From contig RSEE01000017.1 in assembly GCA_003971905.1 (NCBI GenBank), forward strand, positions 62,001 through 126,000: a stretch of DNA of 64,000 bases, written 5' to 3'. Origin of the DNA: Moniliella sp. 'wahieum' (taxonomy: Eukaryota > Basidiomycota > Moniliellomycetes > Moniliellales > Moniliellaceae). Numbering within the stretch: the first letter of the stretch is position 1; each line of letters opens with the position of its first letter. The position numbers and the translations under genes were made by a program. The notes under the pieces were generated by a model. That model ran no database searches. It was not told the origin of the DNA and worked only from the letters and a program-made list of their open reading frames with translations. Shown piece by piece: positions 54,251 through 64,000 of the stretch.

Positions 54251-55044
54251 TCAACGAGTAAACATGCGCTTGCCAGCAGCCGAAGACTTTTGGGATGCCT
54301 GCTGTCGCTGTAGGCGGTCGGCCTTGACGAGGTTGGGAACATGCTTGATCCAGCGATCGTCCTTGCGGATCATGTACAGCTTGGCGCGGCGGAAGCGACG
54401 GAAGGGGGTGAGGGCCAGCGCCTTGCGTTCCGCGAGTCGAGTCACGGCCCAGGGCACGCTTGACGATGTGGATGTCCTTGATGGCAGGGGAGAAGAGCGG
54501 GATGATCTGCTCCACACCCAACTTTTCGACGAGCGTACGCAGACGGAACGTCGTGCCCGTCCCACGGCGATGGACCGCCATCAGCACACCCGACACGGTG
54601 GTGAAGGAGTGCTTGGCCATCGCGTTGGTCCAAATGTCAACGGAGAGGATGGAGCCCATGGGGATCTGGGTCCTGGTCTTGTTCTTGAACAGGCGCCACT
54701 TGGCATGATCAGGGTCACCTCGCGCACGAGCGCCATCTGGGGGGAGAATGTTCTTGTTGATGCGCTCGCGCTTGGGTTCGTGGGGTTTCTGCTCAGGCCA
54801 CTTGGGAATCTCGACGCGGGTCATGACATTCTTGGAGAAGGGGTAGCGGGGCACGAACGCCTTGTCCTTGCCCGCCTTGGACGGAGCGTCGGACTCGGCC
54901 TCCGTGGCGGCGGGGGCAGACTTGGAGGCGGACGGGACCTGGCTCCGCGCGGCAGCCGACAAGAGAGAGCGGGCGGGAGAGGCGCGGAAGAAGCACGCCC
55001 GACGCACGGGGGCGCAGCACAGAGCCAACACACGCGAGGACCAT
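54251..55044 (-). CDS. Mitochondrial large-subunit ribosomal protein bL19m
   Basis: Bacterial L19 homologue of the mitoribosome (yeast Img1). The start ATG 55044 (MVLACV, then after one base LALCCAPVRRACFFRASPAR) gives an Arg/Ala/Ser presequence. A charged linker (SKAGKDKAFVPRYPFSKNVM) precedes the L19 domain: GSILSVDIWTNAMAKHSFTT, VSGVLMAVHRRGTGTTFRLR, TLVEKLGVEQIIPLFSPAIK, DIHIVKRAL, then after a break near 54430 RRAKLYMIRKDDRWIKHVPN and the end SSAAGKRMFTR, stop 54251-54253. The GVxLAIRRRG and LYSPxIKDIxV features of L19 are clear. About 265 residues, in line with fungal homologues plus presequence. No intron. Divergent from Not3/5. Confidence 0.9.
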
Positions 55045-55603
55045 CGTGGAGGAGAGCCTGGCAGGTCTGTCGGCGCTGCTCGTGGGAGGGATGGGTCGGG
55101 AGGGGAAAGCCCAAGGACGGCAGAGACGCGAGAAGTTGTGCAGATTCCGCCCGGGAGCGGAAGGCTGGCCTGTGGCTCACGTGCCCCAAATGCGGCGGTC
55201 TTACTAGTTACTGGTCAATGCTCGATCGATGATCGATGATCGATGACAAGCCACGGGCTGGCTGCGCTGAGTCTGAAATGTGAAATGTGAAATACTCACA
55301 TGCTCTGGCGATGGGTGATGGGTATTGTGATGGGTGGTGCTCCGATTGCCCCCCCGGATGTGGAGCACAGCTAGGAGAGTTCGGGATACTTAGTCTCCAA
55401 TAAGCTACTCACACCCTATAGGGGTGTTGGCGTACAGGCACCGCCATCGTTGCCCACAGACGCGCTGATTAGTTGCGCTGGCTTTGCCACCACTTCGCCC
55501 GTCCTGCCCACGACAGTCCACTCGACCCACTCGCCACCATCCATCCGTCTCTTCTCTCTCTCGCATCTGTGCTTTTGCTGTTGCAGCCCCCGACACACAA
55601 CAC
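55045..55603. promoter_or_regulatory. Shared upstream region of bL19m and not3/5
   Basis: 559 bp. Contains ATCGATG tandem (GATCGATGATCGATGATC, 55221-55245), triple GAAATGT (near 55275) and a TTGCTGTTGCAG-rich leader before 55604. Confidence 0.5.
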
Positions 55604-58000
55604 ATGGCTGCCCGCAACAAACTGCAGGGTATCTATCCACATACAGTCCCTCCTTTCGTCTGTTCGCAGCTGATGCCATCTGCCCCGACATGCATCCCCG
55701 CGCGCGATGGCACATGCTGACTCTGATCATCTCTGTACACTACCTCCTCCCCAGGTTACATCGAGCGCACCCTCAAACGCGTCAAGGAGGGGGTGGATGA
55801 GTTTGATACCGTCCACGACAAACTGTACAACGCAGTCAATCCATCGCAAAAGGAGAAATGGGAGGGCGAGCTCAAGACGATCATCAAGAGGCTGCAGCGC
55901 TTGCGGAGCAGATCAAGACCTGGCTCCAGTCCAACGACATTAAAGACAAGACGCTGCTCCTGGAGAATCGGCGGATCATAGAGGCGCAGATGGAACGATT
56001 TAAAACGGTAGAGAGAGAGATGAAGATCAAGGCCTTCTCTAAAGAGGGCTTGATCGCCGCTACCAAGAAGGACCCAGCCGAGTTGGCCAAAGATGAGGCT
56101 ACCTCTTGGCTCTCCCACCACGTCGATCAGCTTTCCCATCAAGTCGAGGCGGCCGAGGCCAAAATTGAGCAGCTGGCCGCATCCAAAAGGCGCGCAAGGG
56201 TACCAGCCTTTCCAAAGAGGGTCGCATCGCCTCGCTCAAGGCACAGAACAGTGCGCGCAATTGGCACATTAGCCGCCTGGAATTGCTTCTACGCATCGTT
56301 GAGAACGACAGCCTCGAGCCGGAAAACTTGGATAGTATCAAAGACGACGTTGACTTTTATGTGGAGAACAATGCAGAATGGGACCAAGATGACCACCAGC
56401 AGTACGATTATCTGTACGACGCATTCAACCTGGATGAGGAAGAGGAGGCATTCGGTCTTAAGGATGCAGACGATATGACTTCCTCCCATGCCAGCACCAC
56501 CGTTCCCCCGCCCGAGGGACACCACAAGTCTTCCCCCAAGAAACGCGAGTCAGTGGATGAAAGCAAAGCCGATGTGGCCCTCATGGCAGCCAAAGACAAG
56601 CGAGGTAGCAAGCGGAAAGAGCAGCTGAAAGACAAGGATGACGAAAAGGAAGAGGCGCCACTGCCCCGGCTTGCTCCTTCCAAGGACGATGAGCAGCAGG
56701 ACGGCACCGCTGTCGTCCCGTCGGCTAACTTTTCCAATGTCCCTTCTACCTCCCAAGGAGCCACTGCATCCCCCACGCAGACGAGTACGGTGAGCACGGC
56801 GACCAAACCTCCGATTCAATACGCGGCTGCCGCTGCTGCTGCTATAATCCCACAACCACCATCACCACCACTACCGCAGCTCCCAACCTCCCCAACTGAG
56901 GCAGTGAAGGTGGGAGAATCCCCCTCCTCGAACTCTCAGGAAAACGCTTCCCCCCAATCCCACCATTCTGCCAGCTCGGCTTGCACGAGCACCTCCTTAC
57001 CATCCCAGCACCCACCTCCCGTTGCAACAAAAGATGTGGCCCCTTTTCAGCCCCTGTCGAGCCAGGTGCATCAGAGGAGTCCTGTGCGGCTGCAACCGTG
57101 TCGACTGATGCAGGGGCCACGCTCGACTCGCTGGACCCTCGCCCAGCGACCGGAGCTACCCCCGCATCCGACGCACTGGATCCTGCGGCGGACCAGTTGA
57201 CCCCGCCTATTGTCCCTGTCTCTCCCGAACCAGGTACGCTTCCGGCGTCGGCGCCGCCCCACGCGCCAGGGAGCCCGTCGTTGGCCGCAGCGCCCAACGC
57301 AGAGCCAATCCGTACGTCTCTCTTCACCCTCCCGATCTCTCCGGGTCCTCTCCCCCCCAAGAGAGAGTGCGAGACGGAGCCATTGGATATTGACTGGAAA
57401 TGACCCGTGTGTGTGTGCATGGGGCCTGGGACTGCGCTGCTAGTAGACACGGCGTTGCTTGCCCGCCACGAGCCGAACGAAGAGGCAGGAGGGACGTGCG
57501 AGCTGCCGTCGATTATACCGGCCAACGAGAGCGCGCGGTACTATGAGCCCACCACGCCCTACCCCACCCCGGCGTACTACCCCCACCACCCGCTGGCGAC
57601 ACTGGAGCAACCGGCCATGTATCGCCACCTGGGCTTGGACACGCTCTTTTTCATCTTCTACTACCAACCTGGCACGTACCACCAGTACTTGGCCGCGCAA
57701 GAGCTCAAACGGCACTCGTGGCGCTTCCACACCCAGTACCTCACCTGGTTCCAGCGGCACAGCGAGCCGCAGGAGATCACAGACGATTACGAGGTCGGCA
57801 CTTACCTCTACTTTGATTGGGAAGGCAGTTGGATGCAGCGCCAAAAGGCAGGGTTTCGGTACGTCCCCCGCCCCCCCTCACCAACTCAAGTGTGCCTCCT
57901 CGTTACTACTACCTGGGGTCGTGATGCGTTTTATGTGTATCGGGCAGGTGGGTTAACATGCGCGCCGGACAGGTTTGAGTACCGGTGGTTGGAGGACTAG
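55604..58000 (+). CDS. not3: CCR4-NOT complex subunit Not3/Not5
   Basis: Scaffold subunit of the CCR4-NOT deadenylase that links mRNA decay, translation and transcription. Exon 1 (55604-55628) MAARNKLQ. Intron 55629-55754 (126 nt). Then the N-terminal Not3 coiled coil GYIERTLKRVKEGVDEFDTV, KTWLQSNDIKDKTLLLENRR, MKIKAFSKEGLIAATKKDPA and EATSWLSHHVDQLSHQVEAA. A frame break is at about 55908 (one G missing in LREQIK) and another near 56195. An acidic segment (DAFNLDEEEEAFGLKDADDM) and a Ser/Pro-rich linker follow. A likely intron is 57312-57443, removing a stop. The C-terminal NOT box: MYRHLGLDTLFFIFYYQPGT, YHQYLAAQELKRHSWRFHTQ, YLTWFQRHSEPQEITDDYEV. Last intron 57859-57972 (GTACGT donor, GACAG acceptor) joins AGFR to FEYRWLED, stop TAG 57998-58000. 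Confidence 0.95.
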
Positions 58001-58246
58001 GTAAGCGTGGCTACGTGCCGCCAAGGCGAGCCAGGTCGCGCGGCGGGGTCCGCCTTGTATACGTGAAAGACTAGAACTTTTCGTTTCCACTTCTTAACGA
58101 CAGAGGGAGCGTCAGGGGAAAGACGTGAGAGAGTAGGTGGGGCATTGAACTCAGGCCAAGGGCAAAGTGAAAAGATAGGGCAAGGATATGGCGATTGAGA
58201 TTGGTGGGAGGGGGGGGGGAGGGAGCAAATCCAAGATAGGAGTAGC
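58001..58246. other. Convergent 3' spacer of not3/5 and the acyltransferase
   Basis: 246 bp between two stop codons, with a G-run near 58208. Nothing else. Confidence 0.6.
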
Positions 58247-59492
58247 CTAGTTGGCGGCAGGCACCTCCTCCTTTTCGACCAGGACTCCACTTTCAGTGAG
58301 CTCCGATGCAGGCTTCCGCAACGTTGCCTCGGTGCTCGCACCAGTGCCGACCTGGGTAGATTCGGCCTGGGGCTGCTGCTGCTGCTGCTGTTGTTGTTGT
58401 TGGTCGGCATAGCTCAGCAGACCAAAGTCTTCCGGTGCCTCGCCATAGCCCAGTCCCTTCTTATGAAGTTCGTCCGTCTGCCGCTGCACCTCCTTGGCCA
58501 GGTCGGGGCCCTTGCCCACCCCGACCACATACGACATCCACCGCGCCACCCCACCCAGGTGATCCCGGGGCGAAGGCGGAGCGGCGTGGGACGAGACAGC
58601 GGTGGCGGCGGCCACCATATTTTCTGGGTGCGTCGCGCCGTCCGGCACCTCGATGGCGCCAGCGAGATCTTGCGTGTCACGCTCCGCGTCCAGGCGGTGG
58701 AGCTCGGCAAGCATCTGCGCATGCACCTTGTCGGAAAAGTCGTGGACCGTGTCCTTGGAGTAAGGTTCGCTCGACACGGGCGGCAAGATGCGGATGCGGA
58801 TCGGGCCAGCCTCAAAGCGCGTCTTGCCATTGTCGTACAGAGCATAGTAGTTCTCACACACCACCGGCACAATCGGCACACCGGCCTGGAGGGCAAGGTG
58901 GAAGGCGCCCATCTTGAATGGCAGCAGGCCTGGCACGGGCAACTTGCTGCGGGTGCCCTCGGGGAAAATCCAGAGCGAGAGGTTTTCGCGGTGCATCTGC
59001 TGCCCGATGCGGGAGAAGGTGGCGATCGCATCCTTGCGGCTCTTGCGGTCGATCCAGACTGCGCCGGACAGGCTCATCCACTGGCCGAGGAAGGGCACCC
59101 ACTTGAGCTCTTTCTTGGCCATGATGCTCGTGTGCTTGGGGAAGATGGCACCGAGGTAGAGAATGTCGAGCGTGCTCTGGTGGTTGCCCACCAGCACGCA
59201 GGGGCTGTTGACGGGGATGTTGTCGTACCCTTCGACGATGCAGTGGGTGCCCGTGAGGAGGGAGGTGAGGGCGTGCATGGCGCGGGCGACGTAGTAGAAG
59301 ATGTTGAGGCGCTCGCCGGGCACGACCCAGACGACGAGCGCGAGCAGGATGCCGTACACGGAACACAGGCCCATGGAGGTGAAGTAGAGGAGGGTGTTGA
59401 GGTGCTTGCGGGCAGCCTGGCTGCGGGCTGAGGAGCGCAAGGAGCGCGAGAGGCGCGGCGGCGGCCACAGCGAGCTTGGAGACGACGGACAT
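58247..59492 (-). CDS. 1-acyl-sn-glycerol-3-phosphate acyltransferase (Slc1/AGPAT)
   Basis: Acylates lysophosphatidic acid to phosphatidic acid at the ER or lipid droplets, entering both phospholipid and triacylglycerol synthesis. The start ATG 59492 (MSVVSKLAVAAAAPLALLAL) is a hydrophobic N-terminal anchor. After one net frame change near 59435, ARKHLNTLLYFTSMGLCSVY and GILLALVVWVV form the second membrane helix. Acyltransferase blocks: I, VLVGNHQSTLD (NHx4D catalytic pair); II, GAVWIDRKSRKDA; III, LWIFPEGTRSKL; IV, AGVPIVPVVCENY. The C-terminus is about 150 residues longer than yeast Slc1 and disordered, with a ten-Gln run (SYAD then Q10, near 58369-58400) and ends LVEKEEVPAAN, stop TAG 58247-58249. 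Confidence 0.95.
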
Positions 59493-61126
59493 GGCGGTGG
59501 AGGACAGGTGGGGGCGTGGGGCGTGCTGGCGTGGATGGATGCGGGCGCGGGTGTTGTGCTGGCTGGGGGTTTGAATATTTGTGTGCACATCACCGCAGGC
59601 GGCGCGTGACGTGTGAGCGGGTGGCGCGTGAGCGTGACGCGTGATGATGGATGGTCGATGGTGTGTGACCGCGTGGGCTGGGTGCGCCTGCGCCTGGGCC
59701 TGAGCCTGCGGTTTCACGCTCGCTGGCCGGTGGGCGCTGCAGGCTGCAGGGGGTGCGGTGCATGCATCCCACCGGGGCCCCCCAGCCGAGCGCTCTGCTG
59801 ACCTAATCGATACTCCGCGGCGCGCCATTCAGCTAATTCCCCCGCCCTCGGCCGCCCAGCCAGCGCCGCCCCGCACGGCGGCAGTGCGGGTGTCTGCGCT
59901 CCGCTCCGCAGCCTTCAGCGCTTCAGCAGCGCCGTGCGGCTCCTTCCTGCATGCCTGCTCCAGTCCGCCCGCCCCCGCCACGCTCCACGTGACCACATGG
60001 CTGCCCTGGCAGCGGCGCAGCCAGCTGCAGCCCCCAACCACGGTACACTGCCTCCCTGCCTGCGCCTCCGATGCCATCCGTCCAACGTCCAACGTGCAAC
60101 GCAACCCCAATCCACACCGACCGAGCCATGCATCGTTTGCCTGTGTCCGCACTTCCCCCCCGCGGGCGCAGCGCTTCTCGCCCACAGATGAGGAGCGCTT
60201 TAGATGGAGGACGAAAGAGGTAGGCGGGCAGGCAGGCAAAAAAGCGAGTTCCTGTCGGTGTGGGCGGCACGCCCAGCACATCCAGCCAACCGGCCCATAT
60301 TCTGATCAATATTCAATGCCTCTTCTGCAGTCGGGCGCCAGAGGAACGCGTTCATCTGTCAGTGTATCATTCTGTACACACGCGTGCCTCTCTTCGTCCA
60401 GCTTAAGTTGGGTGCGAGAATGGGCAGGGACAACGCGCGAGAGACCGTGTGCCATAGGTCATCCTGTTGGTCCTGCTGCAGAACGAGCATTGCTTTTTCG
60501 GTCCGGGCGTGCAAAACCTGGCAGCAAATCCCTGGAGCACAAACCTCGTTCGTCTGGGCGTAGCGCACAACCTTTTTTGGCTCTCGCGTCCCTTTTGTTG
60601 GATGGCGTTCCGCCTCTCCACCGTGCGTTGCTGTTCATCCTCCGTCACGCGTCATGACAGGCTGACGCCTGTGCCGTGGACGATGTTGAGCCATCGGGTG
60701 GCTCGTGCTTTGGCCAATGTCCCTTCAGTTCCTCCTCAGGCCTGGGAGTTCCGTTGTTTTCTCTCTCCTGTTTTTTCCTTGTTCCGCAGCTTAAGTCCCT
60801 GGTAGCGACTCGCTGCTTGATGTTCCTCCATAGGTGTTGATGGTTGGCTTAGACCACCACCACCAGTGCGATTGCATCACCATCGAGGACCACCAGGACT
60901 CCAGGTCTCATCAGATGATGGTCGGTTTCAAGCCTTCGTGCAGCGTAAAGGTGACGAACGACAGAAATCCGTCGTGCCCGTCGGTGCTTCTCGTTATTGC
61001 TCCAGCAAATGTGGATCCGACCCGTGCAATGCCGGCACAGTACGACAGGCAAACTTAGACGGCATTGATGAATGGCAAAAAGCGATCATTGCTTCCATGT
61101 AGTATAACTGGGAAAGCAGAGCCAAC
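59493..61126. other. Intergenic
   Basis: Upstream of the acyltransferase and before the tRNA. A short coding-like stretch at 60860-61100 (VQRKGDERQKSVVPVGASRY; SVKVTNDRNPSCPSVLLVIA in another frame) has mixed frames and is not called. The rest is ordinary spacer. Confidence 0.5.
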
Positions 61127-61233
61127 AGGAGCATAGCCTAGTGGTCTATGGCATCGTATTCAAGTCATTAAGCGCTTCCGCTTAAGAGTGGATGGAACTG
61201 CGACATTCGTGGGTTCGAGTCCCACTGCCTTCA
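61127..61233 (+). tRNA. tRNA-like gene with intron, anticodon CAA (would be Leu)
   Basis: Pol III signals are strong: A box TAGCCTAGTGG (61134-61144), B box GGTTCGAGTCC (61212-61222), and a T6 terminator. D stem GCC/GGC. Anticodon stem TCGTA (61154-61158) pairs with TGCGA (61199-61203), with loop TT-CAA-G...C and a 33-nt intron at the usual place after base 37 (61165-61197), itself holding a 7-bp hairpin TTAAGCG/CGCTTAA. T arm GTGGG/CCCAC is perfect. Odd points: the acceptor stem AGGAGCA/TGCCTTC has two mismatches and two G-U pairs, and the variable region is only 5 nt, whereas Leu tRNAs have a long arm. It could carry sequencing errors, be a tRNA pseudogene, or have another identity. Confidence 0.6.
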
Positions 61234-61239
61234 TTTTTT
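61234..61239 (+). terminator. RNA polymerase III T-run terminator
   Basis: TTTTTT immediately after the discriminator base of the tRNA gene. Confidence 0.8.
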
Positions 61240-62100
61240 GCTTTTCGTTTTGGACCATCCGCCCCTGTTCTCCTTGTGCTCTGGCGGTCAGCCACACCGC
61301 GGCGACTGAGGTCAGCAGGTGTGACGTCAATGAAATGTTCGGCCCACGGCGCGACCTTGGCGCCTCTGAGGGGCTGCGGCGAGCCTGAGGCTGGACCTGA
61401 GAATATTAGTGACTCGCGTGACGCTGCCCGACGTGCTCGTGAGACGATGATGTCGACGATGGATGACGTGGATGACTCGATGACTTGAAGCTTGAAGCTT
61501 CCCGAGCATGACTAACTGGGCTGGGCGCCCGAAGCAACCGATTGGGCGCGGCCAGAGAATGGGCTCAGGCTCGGCGGAATTCGGTGGCGGCGGTGGATGA
61601 CGCGGACGAGGATGGATGAGATGGATCAGACGCATGGGGCGAATCCACAGGGAGACTGGTGGGGTGCCCAACCCCCACCCAACCGGCGTGCAGGGCATGG
61701 CTGTGTGACGCGTGGTGTGGGAGCGCATCAGTGCGTGGCGCGTGAGCGCGTGAGCAGCCACTAGTCAGGTCAACTGGTATGGCTAAGGCCTGGTAACCGG
61801 TAACTGGTAAGGCCCAGCCTGGCCCAGCACTGGCCCAGCCCCGCCCCCCGCACGGCGGTGGGTCGATGGTCCGTGCGGGGTCGCACACACTGCTCCTGTG
61901 CCCCAGCCCCTCAAGTCGTACAAGAGGGAGCAGCTGCCTGGTTCTCTGGGGTATTTGTATAAATACCCTCGCAAGAATCTCGCCATTTCCCATTGCATCA
62001 CACCCATCCACTCCTCTCCTCGCAACCAACGCATTCTCGTACCCCTCTGTGCCCCCCATTCGGTTCCACTCCTATTTCCCACTGCCCCTCCTCATCCATC
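61240..62100. other. Intergenic, upstream of the Rtc3-like gene
   Basis: It contains a GATGA-rich patch (61440-61490) with AAGCTTGAAGCTT, tandem GTAACTGGTAAGG words near 61790-61815, and the TATA box described separately. No gene seen. Confidence 0.55.
61958..61963 (+). promoter_or_regulatory. TATA box of the Rtc3-like gene
   Basis: TATAAA inside GTATTTGTATAAATAC, 138 bp upstream of ATG 62101, followed by pyrimidine- and CA-rich sequence. Confidence 0.65.
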
Positions 62101-62538
62101 ATGGCGCCCCGCTCGTACCTCAAGGTCACCCTCAAGCCTGAACACCGCTCTCAAGAAGAGTTCCAAGTCGTTGTCAATGGCCCCGAGTACGAAGCGTGGA
62201 AGAAAGACCGGTCGGTCCCGCTCGCCGACGTGGTCGATTCGTTTGACGTGTTTGTCACGCTCCAAGGCTCCCAGGGCATGATGGGCCGTGCAAGCAAATG
62301 CAGCTCGAAAACTCCTTCCCCGGTGCAAAGGAAGTGGAGGTGGTAGAGCAGATTCTTGAGCGCGGCACGCTCATGTCTTCCAGTACGTTTTCTTCGCCCT
62401 CTTCCTCCTCTTGCGGTCTTGTGAGGCACTCGTCTGACGCTTGTATATAGCTACCAAGGGCGGGTACACGACAATGACAGCAAGCTGGGCGGCAACTCGG
62501 TCTCGCGCGGCGCAAGCGGCGGATTTGGCGGCCGGTAA
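62101..62538 (+). CDS. SBDS N-terminal-domain protein, Rtc3/YHR087W-like
   Basis: Single-domain homologue of the SBDS/Sdo1 N-terminal fold. The yeast member Rtc3 is stress-induced and linked to RNA metabolism. ATG 62101 (MAPRSYLKVTLKPEHRSQEE), FQVVVNGPEYEAWKKDRSVP, LADVVDSFDVFVTLQGSQGM, frame change near 62298, QLENSFPGAKEVEVVEQILE, RGTLMSS. The intron 62383-62450 (68 nt, GTACGT donor, CTGAC branch, TATATAG acceptor) joins to TTKGGYT and, after one missing base near 62470, NDSKLGGNSVSRGASGGFGG and stop TAA 62536-62538. The PLADVVxxFxVF and F-GA motifs match the family. About 123 residues. TATA-driven promoter fits a regulated stress gene. Confidence 0.85.
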
Positions 62539-63426
62539 ACCCTCGGTCCTTTTGCCGTCAAGTGTCGGGGGTTGGGGTCCCTCATTTCAAGCCAACCTTC
62601 CTCGTCTTTCTCATGACCATTGGGAGATGCATTGGCCCCCATTGGATCGCATGCCCGCCATCGTGGTCCGGCATTAAGCTTCCCCCCACCTCTGTACTTT
62701 CACAAGTTGTCTGTGTCTCCCACTTAACGCATAACCACATTGAGTAGTAATCATCCAGTGTCCTTGTGGGTTAGCCCTGGCGTTGGGCACGTCGGATAGT
62801 TTGCGCAATGGCAGTAACACACACGCCTGGAACGATGAAGGGGACCGAGAAGAGATGAGCGGCAGAATCGACTTGATTGCGCTTGGGGGAGGAGTGGCAC
62901 CTGCTCTATGTAATGCAAGGGAGCAAGGGTAGACTGAGGGTCTCTTCGTTGCTGGGATGCATACGTTCGTACAGGCGCAATGAATAGGCGAGGCTTCCAT
63001 GCAAGGGAGGGACTGGCGTGCGGATGGGGTGCGATCAAGGCGGGCAGGCGACGCAAGTGAGGTTGAAGCGCCATCCAATTGGCATCTGCTGGGTGGCTGC
63101 CAGTGCACGGACCAGCCGAGGCAGCCACACTGGCGCGCTGCGCTGCCATGTGCTGGCGTCATGCGGTTGGGACACACTGCTGCCGTGCGGGGCGGGGGCG
63201 CGGTGGTCGCCGGGGACGCGGGACGCGGGACGGCAGAGGCAGAGCACGCAGAACCCTAGCGGCCACACGGCGCCGTGCGGGCGGGTGCGCAGCCGCAACC
63301 GGCCGCTTATCGCCACGCGGCCCCAGGCGCTGGGCGCTTAAAAGACGTTGGCCACCCGCACGACGGCGGCTGTACGAGCCTCCGTCCTCCCGCCACCGCC
63401 TCCCCCGCCGCTGGACTGGACCCACG
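62539..63426. other. Intergenic
   Basis: 3' region of the Rtc3-like gene and upstream region of the protease. GC-rich from 63100, with a C-rich leader before 63427. Minus-strand open frames at 62674-63316 have no motif. Confidence 0.6.
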
Positions 63427-64000
63427 ATGCGCCTCTCCACTGCCTTTGGCCTTGCCCTCGCTGCTGCCGTCGCCTCCGCGCGCCCCGCCCCCCAGAACCG
63501 CTTTGTGCCCGGCGCAGACGTGCAGGATGCCTCGGTCATCCCCGCTGCCCTCCGCAGCGCTCAGGACCACTTGGGCGAGCTGCCCGGCAAGTACATGATC
63601 AAGCTCAAGAACGGCGTCTCCACCGCCTCCTTCCTCGCCCACCAACAGCTCATTGCTGCCGCCCAGGTCGAGGCCAGTGCTTACCGCGGCTTTGGCGTGG
63701 CCACTGCCGCAGAGCATGGCATTCGCCACGTCTACGACCTGGATGAGCACCTCCAAGGTTACGCCGGCCAATTCACCGACGATGTCCTCGCCTTTATCCG
63801 CGCCCAGCCTGAGGTGGAGTATGTCGAGCGCGATTCGATTGTCACGACGCAGGAGATCCGCCCGGATGAGCATTCTGCCTGGCTCCATGACTTTTCCACC
63901 CCTTCCGTTTCCACCAAGGAGCACGAGCACCTGACTGAGAAGGGTGCCCCCTGGGGTCTCGCCCGCATTTCGCACCGCGAAGAGTTGGGCTTTGGCAACT
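63427..64000 (+). CDS. Secreted subtilisin-like serine protease (peptidase S8), 5' part
   Basis: Start ATG 63427. A clear signal peptide MRLSTAFGLALAAAVASARP with cleavage expected after ASA. The I9 inhibitor propeptide follows: GKYMIKLKNGVSTASFLAHQ, RHVYDLDEHLQGYAGQFTDD, VLAFIRAQPEVEYVERDSIV. The mature enzyme starts near APWGLARISHREELGFGN, the conserved PWGLARIS entry of proteinase K-type subtilisins. The frame is open and intact for 191 codons to the window edge. The Asp/His/Ser catalytic residues lie beyond it. Probably a secreted or vacuolar endopeptidase (cerevisin/proteinase K group). Confidence 0.93.
   Translation, partial: MRLSTAFGLALAAAVASARPAPQNRFVPGADVQDASVIPAALRSAQDHLGELPGKYMIKLKNGVSTASFLAHQQLIAAAQVEASAYRGFGVATAAEHGIRHVYDLDEHLQGYAGQFTDDVLAFIRAQPEVEYVERDSIVTTQEIRPDEHSAWLHDFSTPSVSTKEHEHLTEKGAPWGLARISHREELGFGN

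Noticed and set aside
53869..54261. 130-codon plus-strand open frame with CPQC near its end
   Set aside because: The CxxC is single, codon third positions show no GC bias, and the opposite strand carries better splice-supported coding text.

Overview
This 64 kb window is nuclear DNA from a fungus, most likely a GC-rich basidiomycete. The evidence is gene content (conventional kinesin, alpha-actinin, SREBP-type Sre1, GH79, Mmm1 of ERMES, Vtc1, Not3/5, Iwr1, Tra2) and few short introns of about 60-130 nt with GTAxGx/GTGAGT donors and CTGAC or CTAAC branch-like sites. A finer placement (Ustilaginomycotina-like yeast or smut relative) is only a guess from low intron density and GC content. There is no plasmid, phage, CRISPR or clear transposon.

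Layout: (1) 1-9.3 kb, minus strand: the 5' part of an unknown coiled-coil gene, a kinesin-1 heavy chain, and a nuclear protein with a bromodomain-like C-terminus. (2) 10-25 kb: surface and secretory genes. These are two Ser/Thr-rich single-pass membrane proteins (10.2-12.1 kb plus, 21.9-24.9 kb minus), a membrane-anchored GH79 glycosidase and sorting nexin Snx3, with a small unknown gene and the 25-residue ribosomal protein eL41 between them. (3) 26-31.3 kb: Tra2 splicing factor and ribosomal protein eL18 (divergent), then Iwr1 and Vtc1 (divergent). (4) 32.7-41 kb: Mmm1, an unknown gene, the peroxidase Ohr, and alpha-actinin. (5) 42.8-46.9 kb: a full SREBP precursor with bHLH and two membrane segments. 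(6) 47-54 kb: a gene-poor stretch with one Ser/Pro-rich candidate, the LLPH-family gene and a lower-GC block holding only tentative small genes. (7) 54.2-64 kb: mitochondrial bL19m, Not3/5, an AGPAT acyltransferase, an intron-containing tRNA, an Rtc3-like SBDS-fold protein, and the start of a secreted subtilisin.

Most genes are housekeeping, arranged as divergent or convergent pairs with 0.25-0.9 kb spacers. I see no operon-like pathway cluster. The closest thing to a functional theme is the 10-25 kb stretch of cell-surface and endosomal genes.

Nearly every long conserved gene is interrupted by single-base frame changes, mostly a missing base, often in a homopolymer. Kinesin alone has about eleven. 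Since essential genes (eL18, Not3, kinesin, bL19m) are affected, I read this as indel error in the assembly rather than biology. Coordinates below span the whole gene, and the breaks are noted. The most interesting observations are an eL41 start codon split by an intron (A|TG), dispersed 13- and 14-bp intergenic motifs, a tandem duplication of the alpha-actinin tail, and an unusual tRNA.
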